Made by a program: the position numbers and the translations under genes. The notes under the pieces are model-generated. The model was not told the DNA's origin. It saw nothing but the letters and a program-made list of their open reading frames with translations, and searched no databases. A DNA stretch of 64,000 nt from JACKHA01 sp041401985 (GTDB lineage: Bacteria; Planctomycetota; Phycisphaerae; Phycisphaerales; UBA1924): NCBI GenBank assembly GCA_041401985.1, contig JAWKTE010000006.1:124001-188000 (forward strand), written 5' to 3'. Position 1 is the stretch's first letter, and each line of letters opens with the position of its first letter. Shown piece after piece: positions 8,692-16,961 of this stretch.

Positions 8692-9356
8692 CGGCGGCCT
8701 CCCGACGGTGCGATCGAGGACGGGCGCCTCTCGGATCCGCGGCGCGTTCGGGCCATCAGGCCCAGCGAGCACACCACCATCCCGAGCGATGCGGGTGCGG
8801 GCAGGATGGTGAGCGTCGTGCCGACGTAGGTGGTGTCGGCCTCGACCCAGTTGACGACGAAGCCGAGATTCGGGAAGAACCGTGGACTGGGGGCCAGAGG
8901 GTGCGCCCTGAAGTCAAACCGCACCTCGGTGGGCGAAGAAACCGCCGGAGCCGTCCAGTCGAAGTGGACGAACTGCATCTCCTCGTTGCTCAGCGTCCAA
9001 GGCCAGGGTGTGGCCGTAAACGTCTGAGGGATGATCGCGATGTCGGTACCGACGAGCGATCCGGCCCATGGCTCTCCGAGCCGAACGAATGGCTGCGTTG
9101 CGCCTGGGTCTCGGAGTGCGGAGCCGACGTTGGTGATGTCGCCCATCGGCCCGCTCGCGATGGTGTCGCCCCGCATGCCGGCGAACTGTGCCGACGGGTC
9201 ATCCCATCGGACGATGACAATCATGGTGGCGGTTTCGCCGGGTTCCAACTCGTGAATGATCCCGACGCCGGGCTCGACGGCGACGACGCTCACCGTGGCG
9301 ACGATGCCGAAAGCGTTCGACGATGCCGCCAAATACGCCATCAACGCAAGCGTCAT
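8688..9356 (-). CDS. Secreted protein with PEP-CTERM-like sorting tail
   Basis: The 222-residue product from ATG 9356 has an N-terminal hydrophobic stretch (MTLALMAYLAASSNAFG), a beta-rich middle and a C-terminal sorting-type tail. The tail is PAPASL, then a hydrophobic helix (GMVVCSLGLMA), then RTRRGSERR, as in PEP-CTERM proteins recognised by exosortase. The start overlaps the stop of the astD frame by 4 nt and its own stop overlaps the next start by 4 nt. No domain is recognised. The assigned start is uncertain because the overlapping end of astD is itself suspect. Exosortase is not encoded here. Confidence 0.62.
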   Translation of the reverse strand: MTLALMAYLAASSNAFGIVATVSVVAVEPGVGIIHELEPGETATMIVIVRWDDPSAQFAGMRGDTIASGPMGDITNVGSALRDPGATQPFVRLGEPWAGSLVGTDIAIIPQTFTATPWPWTLSNEEMQFVHFDWTAPAVSSPTEVRFDFRAHPLAPSPRFFPNLGFVVNWVEADTTYVGTTLTILPAPASLGMVVCSLGLMARTRRGSERRPSSIAPSGGRR

Positions 9357-11134
9357 GCGCGAGTGGGACACCTGAATGTGCTGATGCACCGTCGCCACTT
9401 GGTACTCCAAGGCTGGTCGCGCACGGCCACTACCCGTCCAGCGTACGAAAGGTACTTGACGCATTCCGGATGACAATGGTGAGCCCGAGAATAAACGGCG
9501 GAGACCACTTCGAGCCAACGCCAAGCGGCCTCATGAGCAGCTCTCCAGGCCACCCACCCATCCTCAACCCGCATCCCCGGGCTGACCACGCACGCCCCGC
9601 CGCGTTCCATCATGCCCGCGACGGGGTAAGCGCAGTAGTCGAGGCTGAACGCGCCGGCCGGGCGGTGGTTGCCGCTGCGCCCCAGGCCGCCGAAGGGGAG
9701 TTTGCTGCTGGCCCCGGCGGTGCCGGCGTTCACGTTCACGCAGCCGGCCCGGGCCTCGTCGAGGAAGCGGGCGACGCTCTTCTCGTCGCTCGTGAAGATC
9801 GACGCGGCCAGGCCGAACGCCGTGGCATTGGCCTGCTCGATCGCGTCGCCGAGCGAGTCGGTGACGCTGATGCGGACGATGGGGCCGAAGACCTCGGTGT
9901 CGCAGCCGGCGTCGCCGCCGCTGGGGCCGGGCTGCTCGGGCGTGAAGCGTTCGACCTTGACGACGCCGGGGGTGAGGTAGAAGCCGTCGGGCGAGGGGGC
10001 GCCTGGCGAGCCGGGACCGCCCTCGAAGCGGGTGGACTCGACGAGGATCTCGCCGCCGCCGACCATGAACTGGGCCTGGGCGGCGTGGACGGCGTCGCGG
10101 GCCTCGCCCCGGATGATCGGGCCCATGAACACCGGGTGCTCGCTGCGCGGGTCGCCGACGACCAGATTGCTCGCGGCCTTGCACAGGGCCGCGATGAACC
10201 TCGGCGCGATCGCCTCGTGCACGATGATGCGGCGCGTGCAGGTGCATCGCTGGCCGGTGGTGATGAACGCGCAGCGGACGCACTCGACCACGGCCTGGCG
10301 CAGGTCGCAGTCGGGCATCACGACCGCGGCGTTGTTGCCGCCCATTTCGAGCGCCAGGATGCGCCCCGGGCGGTCGAGGTTGGCCGCGGTGATGGCGCGT
10401 CCGACCGGCCAGGAGCCGGTGAACAGCACGCCATCGATGTCGCGGTGCCCGACGAGGGTCTTGGCGACCTCGGCCGCGCCCTGGACGAGGTTGACCACGC
10501 CGGGCGGGGCGCCCTCCTCGCGGCAGGCCTGCTGGTAGAGTTCGGCGAGCATCTGCCCGACGCCGGGCGTCTTGTCGCTGGGCTTGAGCACGATCGTGTT
10601 GCCCATGAGCAGTGCGGGGGCGATGTGCCCGTTGGGCAGGTGGGCCGGGAAGTTGAACGGACCGAGCACGGCCATGACGCCGTGCCCACGGAACCAGCAG
10701 CGCCCATCGCGCGAGTCGGTCAGCGGGGTCTCGAAGCCGGTGACGCGGGCTAAGCCCGAGTTGGTCGAATCGTCGAGCGTGATGTCGATTTTGGGCGCGA
10801 GCAGCCCGGCCTCGGCCTTCGAGTCCCAGAGCACTTTGCCGGTCTCGTCGCAGATCAGGTCGGTGACCTTGGCGACGCTGTCGGCGGCGAGGCGCTGGAA
10901 GCGGCGCAGCACGCGGGCCCGGCCGTCGAGGCCCATGGCGCGCCACGCGGGCAGGGCCTCGCGGGCCGCGGCCACGGCCCGGTCGACGTGGGCAACCTCG
11001 GGGCGTCCCTCCCACACGGTCCGTTCCGGATGGGAGGGGTTGACGGAGCGGATCGAGCCGGGGCCGGCTTTGAGCGGGATCCACTCACCGGCGATCAGGT
11101 CCGAGGGCTCGTGCTCGAGGCTCGCGTGCTTCAT
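9353..11134 (-). CDS. astD: Succinylglutamate-semialdehyde dehydrogenase (AstD) with C-terminal extension
   Basis: This NAD(P)-dependent aldehyde dehydrogenase oxidises N-succinylglutamate semialdehyde in the arginine succinyltransferase pathway. The general base Glu is at about residue 263 (ALEMGGNNAA) and the nucleophile Cys at about 297 (TTGQRCTCTRR). GPFNFPAHLPNGHIAPAL and the end motif FGGLGRSGNHRPAG...DYCAYPVAG are typical of AstD rather than of other aldehyde dehydrogenases. The start overlaps the astA stop by 4 nt (ATGA). Normal AstD ends about where residue 526 lies here. The frame continues for some 65 residues (positions 9353-9556) through lower-GC, non-conserved sequence, as if a stop was lost or a base was shifted. 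The enzyme core is intact. Confidence 0.88.
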   Translation of the reverse strand: MKHASLEHEPSDLIAGEWIPLKAGPGSIRSVNPSHPERTVWEGRPEVAHVDRAVAAAREALPAWRAMGLDGRARVLRRFQRLAADSVAKVTDLICDETGKVLWDSKAEAGLLAPKIDITLDDSTNSGLARVTGFETPLTDSRDGRCWFRGHGVMAVLGPFNFPAHLPNGHIAPALLMGNTIVLKPSDKTPGVGQMLAELYQQACREEGAPPGVVNLVQGAAEVAKTLVGHRDIDGVLFTGSWPVGRAITAANLDRPGRILALEMGGNNAAVVMPDCDLRQAVVECVRCAFITTGQRCTCTRRIIVHEAIAPRFIAALCKAASNLVVGDPRSEHPVFMGPIIRGEARDAVHAAQAQFMVGGGEILVESTRFEGGPGSPGAPSPDGFYLTPGVVKVERFTPEQPGPSGGDAGCDTEVFGPIVRISVTDSLGDAIEQANATAFGLAASIFTSDEKSVARFLDEARAGCVNVNAGTAGASSKLPFGGLGRSGNHRPAGAFSLDYCAYPVAGMMERGGACVVSPGMRVEDGWVAWRAAHEAAWRWLEVVSAVYSRAHHCHPECVKYLSYAGRVVAVRDQPWSTKWRRCISTFRCPTRA

Positions 11135-12438
11135 CGGTTCTCGATTGGTTTCCGGGGCTTCCTGGGGGCTGGGGCGACGCCGTTGCGCGTTGGCTTCTTG
11201 GAGGCGGTTTTGGTGGATTGCGGTGCTGAGCCGCGCGCCTGTTTTGATGCACCTGGCTTCGACGAGGACTTGCCTCCAGTCCCCTTCGAAGACGCAGCGG
11301 CAGGCTTGGAGGTGCTCGTTGCGCCCGATCCCTTGCCCGTCGATTGCGACGGGCTCGGCGTCAGCGGCGTGATGCCGACCGTGTCGCCCTTCTCAACGCG
11401 GAGCGCCTCGAGGTGCTCCGGGGCCAGCAGCACGCGCCCGCCCGAGTCGATCTGCACGGGCTGGAGGATCGCGCGGAACTCCGCGTCGCCGTCCATCACG
11501 CTGACGATGGCGTGGGTCGTTCGTTTCGATTCCGGGGCCGTGCCCGCGACGGTGGTCCAGCGGGTGTCGCGCACGAGGGCCACGTCGCCGGTGACCGCCT
11601 CCAGGTGCGGGCCGCCGTCGAACGGGTCGATGAAGCCCTTGTAGGCGAAGCCGAGGCGTTCGAGCAGGCGCCGGGCCGGGACCGTCTCGGCCGAGACCTG
11701 GGCCACGGTGTTGAGCACGTCCAGCGGCAGCAGCGAGAGGTAAATGTCCTCCTTGGGCAAGAGTTCGTCGATGAAGCGCCGGTTGTGCTGGCAGAAGCGG
11801 TCGGCCTCGCTGTACTTGACGGGGATGAACTTCCGTCCGATGTGGTCCCAGAAGACGTTGTCGCCCGCGCTGCTCACGGGGGCCATCATCTCGGCCAGAA
11901 GGCGCTCGCCGAACAGGCTGCGGTGCAGCCCGATGAAGTGGAAGCGGACGAACGAGAGCAGGCGTCCCGGTTTGTCGCGGTGGCCCCTATAGGAAGGCTG
12001 GATGATGAGCCCGCCGACCTCTGTCGGCCTGGTGGTGTCCTCGTGCAGGCGCGCGACCAGGTGCGTGGTGCCGAAGCCCAGCGATGCCGAGCGGAACTCG
12101 CGCTGGAAGACCCTGAACGCGTAGTTGGGGTTGCCCGGGCCGCCCATCTGGGCCTTGATCTGGGATGTGCCGACGACGCCGCCGTTGTCCGTGTCCTCGA
12201 TCGAGAACATGAACACGTCGGACTCGTCGTCGCCCAATCCCGAGATCGCGGCGGGGGCCGCCTCGAACTCCTCGCGGTCCTCGACGCCCGCGGCGACGCG
12301 CGCGAAGCACACGCGGCTCTGGGCGATCTTCTTCGAGATCAGCCGCTCGTCCGGCGGCAGATTGATGAAGTACACCATCCGCGCCAGCGTGAACAGCGCC
12401 GAAACGTCCTCGACACGCGACCGACGGATGATGAACAC
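11131..12438 (-). CDS. astA: Arginine N-succinyltransferase (AstA) with Lys/Ser-rich C-terminal tail
   Basis: The 435-residue protein from GTG 12438 starts FIIRRSRVEDVSALFTLAR after the initiator, matching AstA. AGAGGA lies 7 nt upstream, which favours this start over the ATG 30 nt further out. AstA transfers succinyl from succinyl-CoA to the alpha-amino group of arginine or ornithine, the first step of the AST pathway. Conserved AstA stretches include GVVGTSQIKAQMGG, SLGFGTTHLVARLHEDTT, EMMAPVSSAGDNVFWDHIGRKF (split here as EMMAPVSS and NVFWDHIGRKF) and LERLGFAYKGFIDPFDGGPH. After about residue 360 the enzyme domain ends and a 75-residue low-complexity tail rich in Ser, Lys, Pro and Ala follows, which ordinary AstA lacks. 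It is coupled to astD by a 4-nt overlap. Confidence 0.9.
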   Translation of the reverse strand: MFIIRRSRVEDVSALFTLARMVYFINLPPDERLISKKIAQSRVCFARVAAGVEDREEFEAAPAAISGLGDDESDVFMFSIEDTDNGGVVGTSQIKAQMGGPGNPNYAFRVFQREFRSASLGFGTTHLVARLHEDTTRPTEVGGLIIQPSYRGHRDKPGRLLSFVRFHFIGLHRSLFGERLLAEMMAPVSSAGDNVFWDHIGRKFIPVKYSEADRFCQHNRRFIDELLPKEDIYLSLLPLDVLNTVAQVSAETVPARRLLERLGFAYKGFIDPFDGGPHLEAVTGDVALVRDTRWTTVAGTAPESKRTTHAIVSVMDGDAEFRAILQPVQIDSGGRVLLAPEHLEALRVEKGDTVGITPLTPSPSQSTGKGSGATSTSKPAAASSKGTGGKSSSKPGASKQARGSAPQSTKTASKKPTRNGVAPAPRKPRKPIENR

Positions 12439-12470
12439 GCTTGGATCCTCTTTCGTGATTCGGGTCACCG

Positions 12471-12581
12471 CGAAGGACGCGAAGGGCGCGATGCGTCATG
12501 GGTGTCGCACAATGCAGCGAGGCCGCAACGCCGGGCTGAACTCCTCATCTCGCTTCCTGGCGTCCTTCGCGGCCTTCGCGT
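12471..12581. repeat. Inverted pair of GCGAAGGACGCGAAGG-type tandem repeats
   Basis: The left arm (12472-12495) reads CACCGCGAAGGACGCGAAGG. The right arm (12557-12580) carries the reverse complement GTCCTTCGCGGCCTTCGCG. About 60 bp separate the arms. The pair sits between the aminotransferase and astA genes and could fold into a hairpin in their shared transcript. The architecture matches the arrays at 52.7, 54.4 and 55.0 kb although the unit differs. Confidence 0.65.
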
Positions 12582-12606
12582 TCAAATCGAACAGCCTACG
12601 GCCCAC

Positions 12607-14139
12607 TCAGCCAGCCACCCTCGCCAACCCCTTCTCCACGCACGCGAACACCCGCGGCCAATCCTCGATCCGCATCACCCCCAGCGGCGGCAGCATCCGC
12701 AGGTGGTACGGGTCGTGCCCGCAGTAGAACAGCACCACGCCCTCCTCGAAGCACGTCTGGCACGCCTTGGTGACCTTGTCCTTGGCCCCGCCGAAGGGCG
12801 TGAACCGCATCATCCCGCCGTGCCCGCCGGCGATGTCCGCGGCGCCCGGGGTCAGCATCGCCTCGGGCGCCTTCGGGAACCAGGCCGGGTGCTTCGCGGC
12901 CAGGGCCTTGACCTGCTCGCGGAACGCCGCGTGGTGCCTGGCGATCAGGCCGGGCTGTCCGTCCTTCGAGTAGTACGCACCCTCGCGGAGGCGCTCGACC
13001 ACGCGCGTGCCCACGTCGAAGCACACCGTCGGCGAGGCGAACGTCCCCGAGAGCAGCCCCGGCTTGGGGTTGTACTCATCGGTGAACAGCGTCACGCACG
13101 CCTGGGTCATCTTGCCGACGCACAGCACATCCACATACTGCCCGAGGTCCAGCGTCTCGTACGCGAACATCCGCTCCGTCCGCCCGAACGTCTGGATCTC
13201 GTCGTCCCACACCGCGATCTTCGCGGCCTTGCACCGCTCCATCAGCACGCGGAAGAAGTCGCGCGGGGCCGTGTTGAATCCGCCCTCGCCCTGGATGAGT
13301 TCGAAGATGAAGCAGGCGTGCTGGTTCGGGTAGCGGGTGATGTACTGGTCCAGGTGGGCCACGCACATGTCGATGTACCGCGTCTGGCCCATCCGCTTGG
13401 CCGCGACCTCGTCGTAGAACGGCATGTAGTCGACCAGCGTCGAGAGCGGCACGCCCTGGCGATAGGCCGCGGCGTCGCCGATCTGGCACATCGTCACGCT
13501 GCGACCCATGAAGCAGTCGCGGAACGCCAGCACGCGGCTGGCCGGGGCGTGCTTCTGGTAGCACGCCTTGATCCCGTTCTCGTTGGCCATCGCGCCGGAG
13601 GTCGAGGCGAACGCCACGTTCAGGCGGCTGTTCTTTCGGGCTTCTGTGAGCAGCGTCTGGGCGAAGCGGTACTGGGCGTTGCCCGACTGCAGGTGCCCGT
13701 GCTGGACCGTGTCCTCGATGCCGGCCCGGACGGCGGTCTCGACCATGTCCGGATCGGAGTGCCCGAAGAAGTGCACGCCGATGCCGCAGATCATGTCCCA
13801 CTTCACGCTGCCGTCGCCGAGTTCGACCAGCGCGCCGTTGCCGACGCCCGAGCCGAGGTAGGGGTAGAGCAGCGGGCGGCCCTTGGTGTCCTTGGCCGCG
13901 TCGAGCATGGCCTGGTAGGGGGTGCGGAGTTCGTCGATCGGTGGGCGGACGTCGGTGATCCTGGCCGAGGCCTGGCGGACCTGCTCGACCACGCCCCCGA
14001 TGGCCTGCTTGAGGGCGGGGCTGGAGTGAAGAGTCGCGCCGACGGTCTGGGGTCCGGCGTTCGAGCCCGAAGCCTGGCTGGCTGATTGGCTGCCAGCGGG
14101 CGAGGGGCGGACGGAACCACCTGATTGAAGCGTGCTCAC
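12607..14139 (-). CDS. Class-III PLP-dependent aminotransferase (succinylornithine/lysine-type)
   Basis: The 510-residue aminotransferase has the class-III core: SGAMANENGIKACYQ, the acidic pyridine-binding site WDDEIQTFGRTERMFA and the Schiff-base lysine in CVGKMTQACVTLF. It lies first in a three-gene set with astA and astD, so the likely reaction is transamination of N2-succinylornithine (the AstC step) to the semialdehyde used by AstD. The sequence is longer and more divergent than AstC and shares features with lysine 6-transaminases, so other omega-amino substrates are possible. The first 60 residues are Ser/Gly/Ala-rich and probably unstructured. It could also supply the LysJ-type transamination missing from the lysW operon at 47-52 kb. 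PLP aminotransferase assignment is firm; substrate is inferred. Confidence 0.82.
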   Translation of the reverse strand: MSTLQSGGSVRPSPAGSQSASQASGSNAGPQTVGATLHSSPALKQAIGGVVEQVRQASARITDVRPPIDELRTPYQAMLDAAKDTKGRPLLYPYLGSGVGNGALVELGDGSVKWDMICGIGVHFFGHSDPDMVETAVRAGIEDTVQHGHLQSGNAQYRFAQTLLTEARKNSRLNVAFASTSGAMANENGIKACYQKHAPASRVLAFRDCFMGRSVTMCQIGDAAAYRQGVPLSTLVDYMPFYDEVAAKRMGQTRYIDMCVAHLDQYITRYPNQHACFIFELIQGEGGFNTAPRDFFRVLMERCKAAKIAVWDDEIQTFGRTERMFAYETLDLGQYVDVLCVGKMTQACVTLFTDEYNPKPGLLSGTFASPTVCFDVGTRVVERLREGAYYSKDGQPGLIARHHAAFREQVKALAAKHPAWFPKAPEAMLTPGAADIAGGHGGMMRFTPFGGAKDKVTKACQTCFEEGVVLFYCGHDPYHLRMLPPLGVMRIEDWPRVFACVEKGLARVAG

Positions 14140-14295
14140 GCCGACTCCTTTGCGCGTTGCGATGGGGCACGCCGGGGCGTGCCGAACCCATGCCGAACCT
14201 TGCCGCCGAGGCGGAGGGGTGGGGTGCCGAATCCTCTGTCGGACATCGTTGGGGGGTGGATCAGGGGTATCTAGTCCGGCCGATCCGGAGCGTGT

Positions 14296-14655
14296 TCAGC
14301 CCCGCGGGGCGTTGCTGCCGGCGGGCAGTTCCTGCAGGATGTTCTCGCCCGAGCCCTCGCGCGACGCCCACGTGAACCGCTCGACGATCCGGACCAGGGC
14401 GTCCCGGCGGCGGATCTCGCAGGTCGAGGCGCCGCCATCGAGCACGCCGTCGGTCTGTCGCTGGCAGTATCGGAACGACAGCGATGCGCCGTCGCGGGTG
14501 CCGACCAGGAAGCCGCGAGCGACCATGCCCCCGGAATACTCGGCCCACACTTCGGAGCCACGCTCGTGGAACTCGAAGATGGTGGACGCGTTGACGAAGC
14601 CCCCGGGCGCGGTCGTGATGGCGTTCATGCGGACGCCGTCGAGATGGATGGTCAT
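14296..14655 (-). CDS. Conserved small protein of the family often labelled n-acetylglutamate synthase
   Basis: From ATG 14655 the product has 119 residues. It carries the family pattern GFVNASTIFEFHERGSEVWAEY (positions split as GFVNASTIFEF and VWAEYSGG), then GFLVGT, LSFRYCQ and RIVERFTWASREGSGENILQE, which matches a widespread family of small beta-barrel proteins. Databases commonly call these n-acetylglutamate synthase, but they lack a GNAT fold and I know of no solid biochemical basis for the name. I choose 14655 because the family starts near MTIHLDGVRMN; an upstream GTG at 14703 adds 16 unlike residues. The gene stands alone between the aminotransferase and a terminator-like hairpin. 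Confidence 0.72.
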   Translation of the reverse strand: MTIHLDGVRMNAITTAPGGFVNASTIFEFHERGSEVWAEYSGGMVARGFLVGTRDGASLSFRYCQRQTDGVLDGGASTCEIRRRDALVRIVERFTWASREGSGENILQELPAGSNAPRG

Positions 14656-14722
14656 TCGCTGCCCCTGCACCCCAACACACCCGACCGGATCATTGGGCCG
14701 CACCGCCCGGCGTTCGGCGCAG

Positions 14723-14759
14723 AAAAAGCCCTCGGGCAGCGGTGGGTCCGCCCGAGGGC
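14723..14759 (-). terminator. Intrinsic terminator-like hairpin
   Basis: On the minus strand a perfect 10-bp stem (GCCCTCGGGC with GCCCGAGGGC, 12-nt loop) is followed by TTTTT. It lies about 490 nt past the end of the ribonucleotide reductase gene and 68 nt before the start of the small gene at 14655, so it probably ends the upstream transcript. Confidence 0.6.
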
Positions 14760-15245
14760 CGGTGGCCGGGAGCAGGCGGACCCGAAGATCGACGCCCGCT
14801 CCCTCGGTGGTGAGCCAGTTGTTGACGCCGTTCCCGGCGTCCGCACCGATCGCCGCGATGACGCGCCGACCGGTGCTCGAATGGACGACGGCGACGCCGC
14901 TCGGTGAGGGAAAACGCGTGGCCCGTTCGACGCGCGGCGTTGCGTGCCTCGCGCCGACCCGGCCCCGGGAGCGGCGGGCGCCGGGCTGTCCTTCGCCCGC
15001 GCCTCAGCCGGAATCCTTCCCTTTGCTGACTCGTTCCGTCAGCCCTCACCATTCGCGGCGTCGCCCGCCGCCCGGTCCGTGAACTCCTTTCAGTACCGCC
15101 GATCGACCCTGATCGGGGTGGACGCTCGCTGGTTCGCCGCGATCGGTTGGTCCCGAACGCGAGCACGGGCAAGGTAGAGGTTCCCGGCGGCCATCCGCGT
15201 TGCCGACAGACTTCCCCCAACGGAAAGTCGCGCGGACGAGACGGT
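14760..15245. other. 486-bp stretch without a supported gene
   Basis: Both strands have long open frames, as expected at this GC content, but none has a convincing start or recognisable protein. The minus strand of this stretch would be transcribed between the end of the ribonucleotide reductase gene and the terminator at 14723-14759. It could be a long 3' untranslated region or hold a small RNA; no known RNA family was recognised by eye. Confidence 0.4.
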
Positions 15246-16748
15246 TCAACTGCATCCCAGGCTGGCCCCGCAGTTCAGGCACTTGTAGCAGGTGCCGCTG
15301 CGCACCGTGATCGTGCCGCACACATCGCACGGCGGGGCGTCGCCCGCGCTCTCGTTGGCCACGGACAGCGTCATCGAGAGCGACTCGGCCCGCACGCCCT
15401 GGCCGGTCTGCTCGACCCGCGACTCGCGGTAACTGGCCTTGACGACCGAGCCGCCGACGCGCCCCGAACCATGACCGGCGCCGCGATCGGGCGTGCGGGC
15501 ATCCACGGGCCGCGTCTCGACCAGTCGCGAACCCATGCCCGTCCGCCCGTCGTCGTCGCTGTCGCCCGACGCCTCGACTCGGGTGGCCAGCGTCGCCCCG
15601 CCGCGGTTGGGGGTGTTGGCCTCGCGGTAGCCGGGGATGAACTGGATGCCCAGCCAGCGGAAGATGTAATCGACCAGGCTCTTGGCGAAGGGGATCTCGC
15701 GGTTGCCGGTCATGCCCGCGGGCTCGAACCGCTGGTGGGTGAACTTCTTGACCAGGCTCTCGAGCGGCACGCCGTACTGCAGCGCGACGCTGGTGGCCGT
15801 GCCAAGCGAGTCCATCAGCCCGCCGATCGTCGAGCCCTCCTTGGCCATGGTGATGAACAGCTCGCCCGGCATGCCGTCGTCGTAGGTGCCGACGGTCAGG
15901 TACCCCTCGTGCCCGGCGACGTTGAACTTGTGCGTCAGCGAGTGGCGCGTGTCCGGCAGACGCCGGCGCATCGGGCGGTGCACCACGGCCCGCTCGAGTT
16001 CCTCGGCCCGCCCGGCGTCAGAGGCCGCAACAGCCGACGCCACAGCCGCCGCCTGCTGGGCCACCTCGGCCCGGGCCTCGGACTCCCCCTGCTCGTCCAC
16101 GTCCCCTTCCACCTCGGCCTCGGCCGCGGCATCGGACTTGGTCGAGAGCGGCTGGCTGAGTTTGCACCCGTCGCGGTACAGCGCGTTGGCCTTGAGCCCC
16201 AGTTCCCACGACATCCGGTAGCACCGCTCGATGTCGTCAACCGTCGCCTCGTTGGGCAGGTTGATGGTCTTGCTGATGGCCCCGGAGATGAACGGCTGGC
16301 TGGCCGCCATCATGCGGATGTGACCCTCGGGCGCGATGAACCGCCTGCCCGTCTTGCCGCACTTGCTGGCGCAGTCGAACACGGGCAGGTGCTCGGCCTT
16401 CAGGTGAGGTGCGCCTTCGAGCGTCTGCGTGCCGCACACCAGCGTGTTGAGCGCGTCGATCGCCTTGGCCTTCAGCCCCAGAGCCTTCAGCAGGTTCCAC
16501 GAGGAATCCGCCTTGGCCTTGGCCGGGTCGACCTTGAGACGTTTGAGCGTTTCGTCGGAGAAGCACCAGGCCCCGAACGCGAACTTCAGTTCGAACACGC
16601 TCGGCAGCATCTTGCCGATGGCCGAGAGTTCGTCGTCGGAGAGCCCCTTGCCGCGGAGCCACTGGGCCAGCGTCTGCCCGGCCTGGGCCTTGCCCGCGCC
16701 CGCGGGCATGGGCACGTCCGGGTCCAGCGTGCCCAGCAGGTGGGCCAT
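15246..16748 (-). CDS. nrdJ: NrdJ C-terminal fragment with zinc-ribbon tail
   Basis: This 500-residue frame carries the C-terminal third of NrdJ. It includes LSDDELSAIGKMLPSVFELK, DCASKCGKTGRRFIAPEGHI, SKTINLPNEATVDDIERCYR and LTVGTYDDGMPGELFITMAK, and ends in CDVCGTITVRSGTCYKCLNC, the usual cysteine ribbon of these enzymes. An Ala/Glu-rich spacer sits near residues 180-220. The real reading enters this frame near 16790, somewhat upstream of the ATG at 16748. Confidence 0.75.
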   Translation of the reverse strand: MAHLLGTLDPDVPMPAGAGKAQAGQTLAQWLRGKGLSDDELSAIGKMLPSVFELKFAFGAWCFSDETLKRLKVDPAKAKADSSWNLLKALGLKAKAIDALNTLVCGTQTLEGAPHLKAEHLPVFDCASKCGKTGRRFIAPEGHIRMMAASQPFISGAISKTINLPNEATVDDIERCYRMSWELGLKANALYRDGCKLSQPLSTKSDAAAEAEVEGDVDEQGESEARAEVAQQAAAVASAVAASDAGRAEELERAVVHRPMRRRLPDTRHSLTHKFNVAGHEGYLTVGTYDDGMPGELFITMAKEGSTIGGLMDSLGTATSVALQYGVPLESLVKKFTHQRFEPAGMTGNREIPFAKSLVDYIFRWLGIQFIPGYREANTPNRGGATLATRVEASGDSDDDGRTGMGSRLVETRPVDARTPDRGAGHGSGRVGGSVVKASYRESRVEQTGQGVRAESLSMTLSVANESAGDAPPCDVCGTITVRSGTCYKCLNCGASLGCS

Positions 16749-16961
16749 GATGGCCCAGATCTGCTCGGGCGTGTAGCCCGAGCGTCTCCGCCCGGACGCA
16801 CCGACTCGTTGGCGATCTTGAAGTACCCGCCGCCGGCCAGTTTCTTGAACTTGACCAGCGCGAAGTCCGGCTCGACGCCCGTGGTGTCGCAGTCCATCAG
16901 CAGGCCGATCGTGCCCGTGGGCGCGATCACCGTGACCTGCGCGTTGCGGTACCCGTGCCGG

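Noticed and set aside
9353..9556. Reading the astD C-terminal extension as a separate small gene
   Set aside because: No start codon with a ribosome-binding site fits and composition shifts to lower GC without coding pattern; it is better viewed as read-through of a lost stop.
14690..15220. A 176-codon minus-strand frame downstream of nrdJ
   Set aside because: Arg-rich composition typical of GC-rich non-coding phases; no ribosome-binding site or homology, and it runs through the terminator hairpin.
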